From Halichoerus grypus (lineage: Eukaryota > Chordata > Mammalia > Carnivora > Phocidae), in the NCBI RefSeq assembly GCF_964656455.1, contig NC_135717.1, forward strand, positions 11,623,033 to 11,687,032: a DNA stretch of 64,000 nucleotides, read 5' to 3'. The notes under the pieces are model-generated. The model did no database searches. It was not told the DNA's origin and saw only the letters and a program-made list of their open reading frames with translations. The position numbers and the translations under genes are program-made. Positions 62,221-64,000 of the stretch are shown in pieces; the first letter of the stretch is position 1; every line of letters starts with the position of its first letter.

Positions 62221-63239
62221 GTTAGTGAATTCTTATTAAGGGAATGCATCACTTTGAATTCATGCTTGGTCCCTGAAGCCTCGCAGCCCCCGGAAGCCCT
62301 GCCCACTGTGCCGTGCTGCCTTGTGCCAGGACTGAGGGCAGGCTCAAAACAGGAGATAGAGCAAGAGTTTGGGAAGCCAGAAGACGTTAGGAACGTAGAT
62401 GCCAAGCAGACCGAAGCCAGGGTCAGATCTTCAGTCACCAATGGTGCCGGTGTGGCCCAAGCAAACACTGTCCTTGGCACCGACAAGGACAGATGCAGGC
62501 TCAGGAAGGATCACTCTTGTCAGGTGACAGTTGAATCCCAACTGTCTCTGCGTCCTCCTACCACTTCTGAATTCAGAGAGAGCACAGAAAAGGGTCCATT
62601 CTAATACCTTAAAATGGTAACGATCAATCGGAAGCCAACCCAAAGCCAATCCTTTCAGATAGTTTGCACACATTGTGTTATGTGGCTGTATTAATGGGGA
62701 TCCTTTCTGTGACAGCTCACAGATCACCAAATAAATCCCATGGTGACCCAATTTTGCAAGCAGTCCTGGTCCAAGGATTTAGGTTGTCCTGGTCTGAACC
62801 ACGTGCCCACTGCTTGGACTAATGACTGTCGCATAGGGATAAAATATGATTGACCCAGCGTGGGTTACATACTCACCCCCCCAACCCGAAGCAACAGTGT
62901 GTGTGATTAGCACCCCCATCCCACTAAAACCACAGATGTTCTCTCCAAAGAAGAGGGGTGCTGTCCGGGTTGACCAAACAGAAACACTCACTGCCAGGAG
63001 GAATGATGAAGAGGGCCCTTTTCAATCCTGGGCTCATTTACGAGGCTCCGGTTAGCAGAGAAACATAAATTCGTAAAGGCCTGAAAGGGTCTGAAAATGT
63101 CCCTAGGCTCCTCCTATTCCTTTACTGAAGAATTTTCGATAGGATCTCCGTGGACTATGAAAAAGAAATTAATCTGCTTTGCTGGGAGTCGAGCCACCTT
63201 CTAGGATTTGAATCAACCTTCTCAAGTCCAGGCTTGAAC
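62221..63239. other. Mostly unassigned sequence, no gene seen
   Basis: The plus-strand frame 62176-62604 (142 codons) starts inside the MIR and has no known domain. 62760-63050 (TGCTGTCCGGGTTGACCAAA) may be an old unnamed repeat. Confidence 0.4.
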
Positions 63240-63425
63240 CATGCATTCCAAATAAATAGGTCAATATTCTGTTCCATACATACCCTTTGTACCTTCCCAT
63301 TTCTGAGCTTTTTCACCATGTGGTTGCCTCTCCCTAGAATAACATTCTTGGTTCTCCCTACATCTACCTGTCAGTGTCCTCCTTCCCTAACCAGGAAGGC
63401 GGGGCAGCAGATCACCTGACCCCCT
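63240..63425 (+). mobile_element. L2 LINE 3' fragment, plus strand
   Basis: TTTCACCATGTGGTTGCCTC, TCCCTAGAATAACATTCTTG and CTACCTGTCAGTGTCCTCCT follow the sense order of the L2 3' coding end. Confidence 0.65.
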
Positions 63426-64000
63426 TAGATGACAGCAGGTCATCTCTTGCAGAGAGCAACCCTAACTATAACCCCAGCCAGCCCCCTACCTTCCACTCCC
63501 CTGTTCTACCCGCCATTGATATTCCAAGTGCCCGATGGCTTAGCCCCATGGACATCAGAGGATCTGCCCTTCAAAGCCAGTCCTCACCGCACTAGCCAAT
63601 AACCTCCTCTCTCTGCCATCTATGCCACATGCTGGTTTGTTGATCAAAACCGAGATGATGCACGTTAAGCATCCACGCCGGACCTCTGCCATTTTCAGCA
63701 ATCATAAATAATAATCACCATACTGTCATTGTAACAGAGCTCATTTCCCCTGCTAAGCGAGACAAATATTTGTTAAGTGAACAAATGAACGGAGATGTGA
63801 AATGAACAGAGATGGACACAGTAACGGAAATGGTGAATATGTCGTTCTCATATTGGAAATCTTAGCATGGATGCGTGTGCCTTTTTTTTTCATTTTTAAA
63901 TTTAGACCTATTTTTTTTTTTTTTTTTAATGAAAATCCTCCAACACTTGAAAGGACTCCTGCTAGAGGCCTTACCAACTCAATGTGCCTGTGTCACTCCA
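63426..64000. other. Unique sequence, no gene seen
   Basis: T-rich runs near 63883-63890 and 63911-63927. No named repeat or exon before the window edge. Confidence 0.4.

Overview
This window reads as non-coding nuclear DNA from a carnivoran mammal. Twenty copies of the tRNA-Lys-derived carnivore SINE (CAN SINE) are scattered through it on both strands, many with clear target-site duplications. The better-preserved copies have the body and CT-rich 3' region I associate with bears, pandas, seals and mustelids. The diagnostic young dog subfamily and the cat-type SINE body were not seen, so a caniform outside the dog family is most likely. That placement rests on memory of family consensus sequences, not on a search.

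No protein-coding exon, tRNA, rRNA or recognisable ncRNA gene could be supported. The open reading frames are short, mutually overlapping, and often lie inside SINEs, L2 or L1 relics or the tandem repeat. The window is best described as a gene desert or a long intron. The identifiable content is layered by age: mammal-wide repeats (MIR, L2, a CR1/L3-like piece, MER5A), then MaLR-type LTRs (MLT1-like) and old L1 pieces, then CAN SINEs.

Layout. 1-13 kb: mostly unique, with two SINEs, several MIRs, a MER5A, an L2 (7.7-8.8 kb) and an old L1-type 3' end (9.4-9.9 kb). 13-20 kb: an old L1 piece, L2 and MaLR relics and three SINEs. 20-32 kb: MIRs, MLT1-like LTRs and three SINEs; one MIR carries a CA/CG microsatellite. 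32-40 kb: opposed MLT1-like LTRs, one broken by a SINE, then a run of four further minus-strand SINEs. 40-50 kb: much unique sequence, with a complex TGGA-type tandem array of about 0.8 kb at 43.57-44.40 kb whose left edge merges with an L2 tail. 51.9-59.6 kb: AT-rich and dominated by decayed L1, carrying seven SINEs. 59.6-64 kb: mainly unique, with a MIR-in-MIR nest near 60.4-60.8 kb.

If the window has a function it is more likely cis-regulatory than coding. Several repeat-free stretches (near 1.8, 5.2, 25.7, 40.7, 45.8, 47.3 and 59.9 kb) look like candidates for conserved non-coding elements, but only an alignment could show this. I found no sign of a previously undescribed system.
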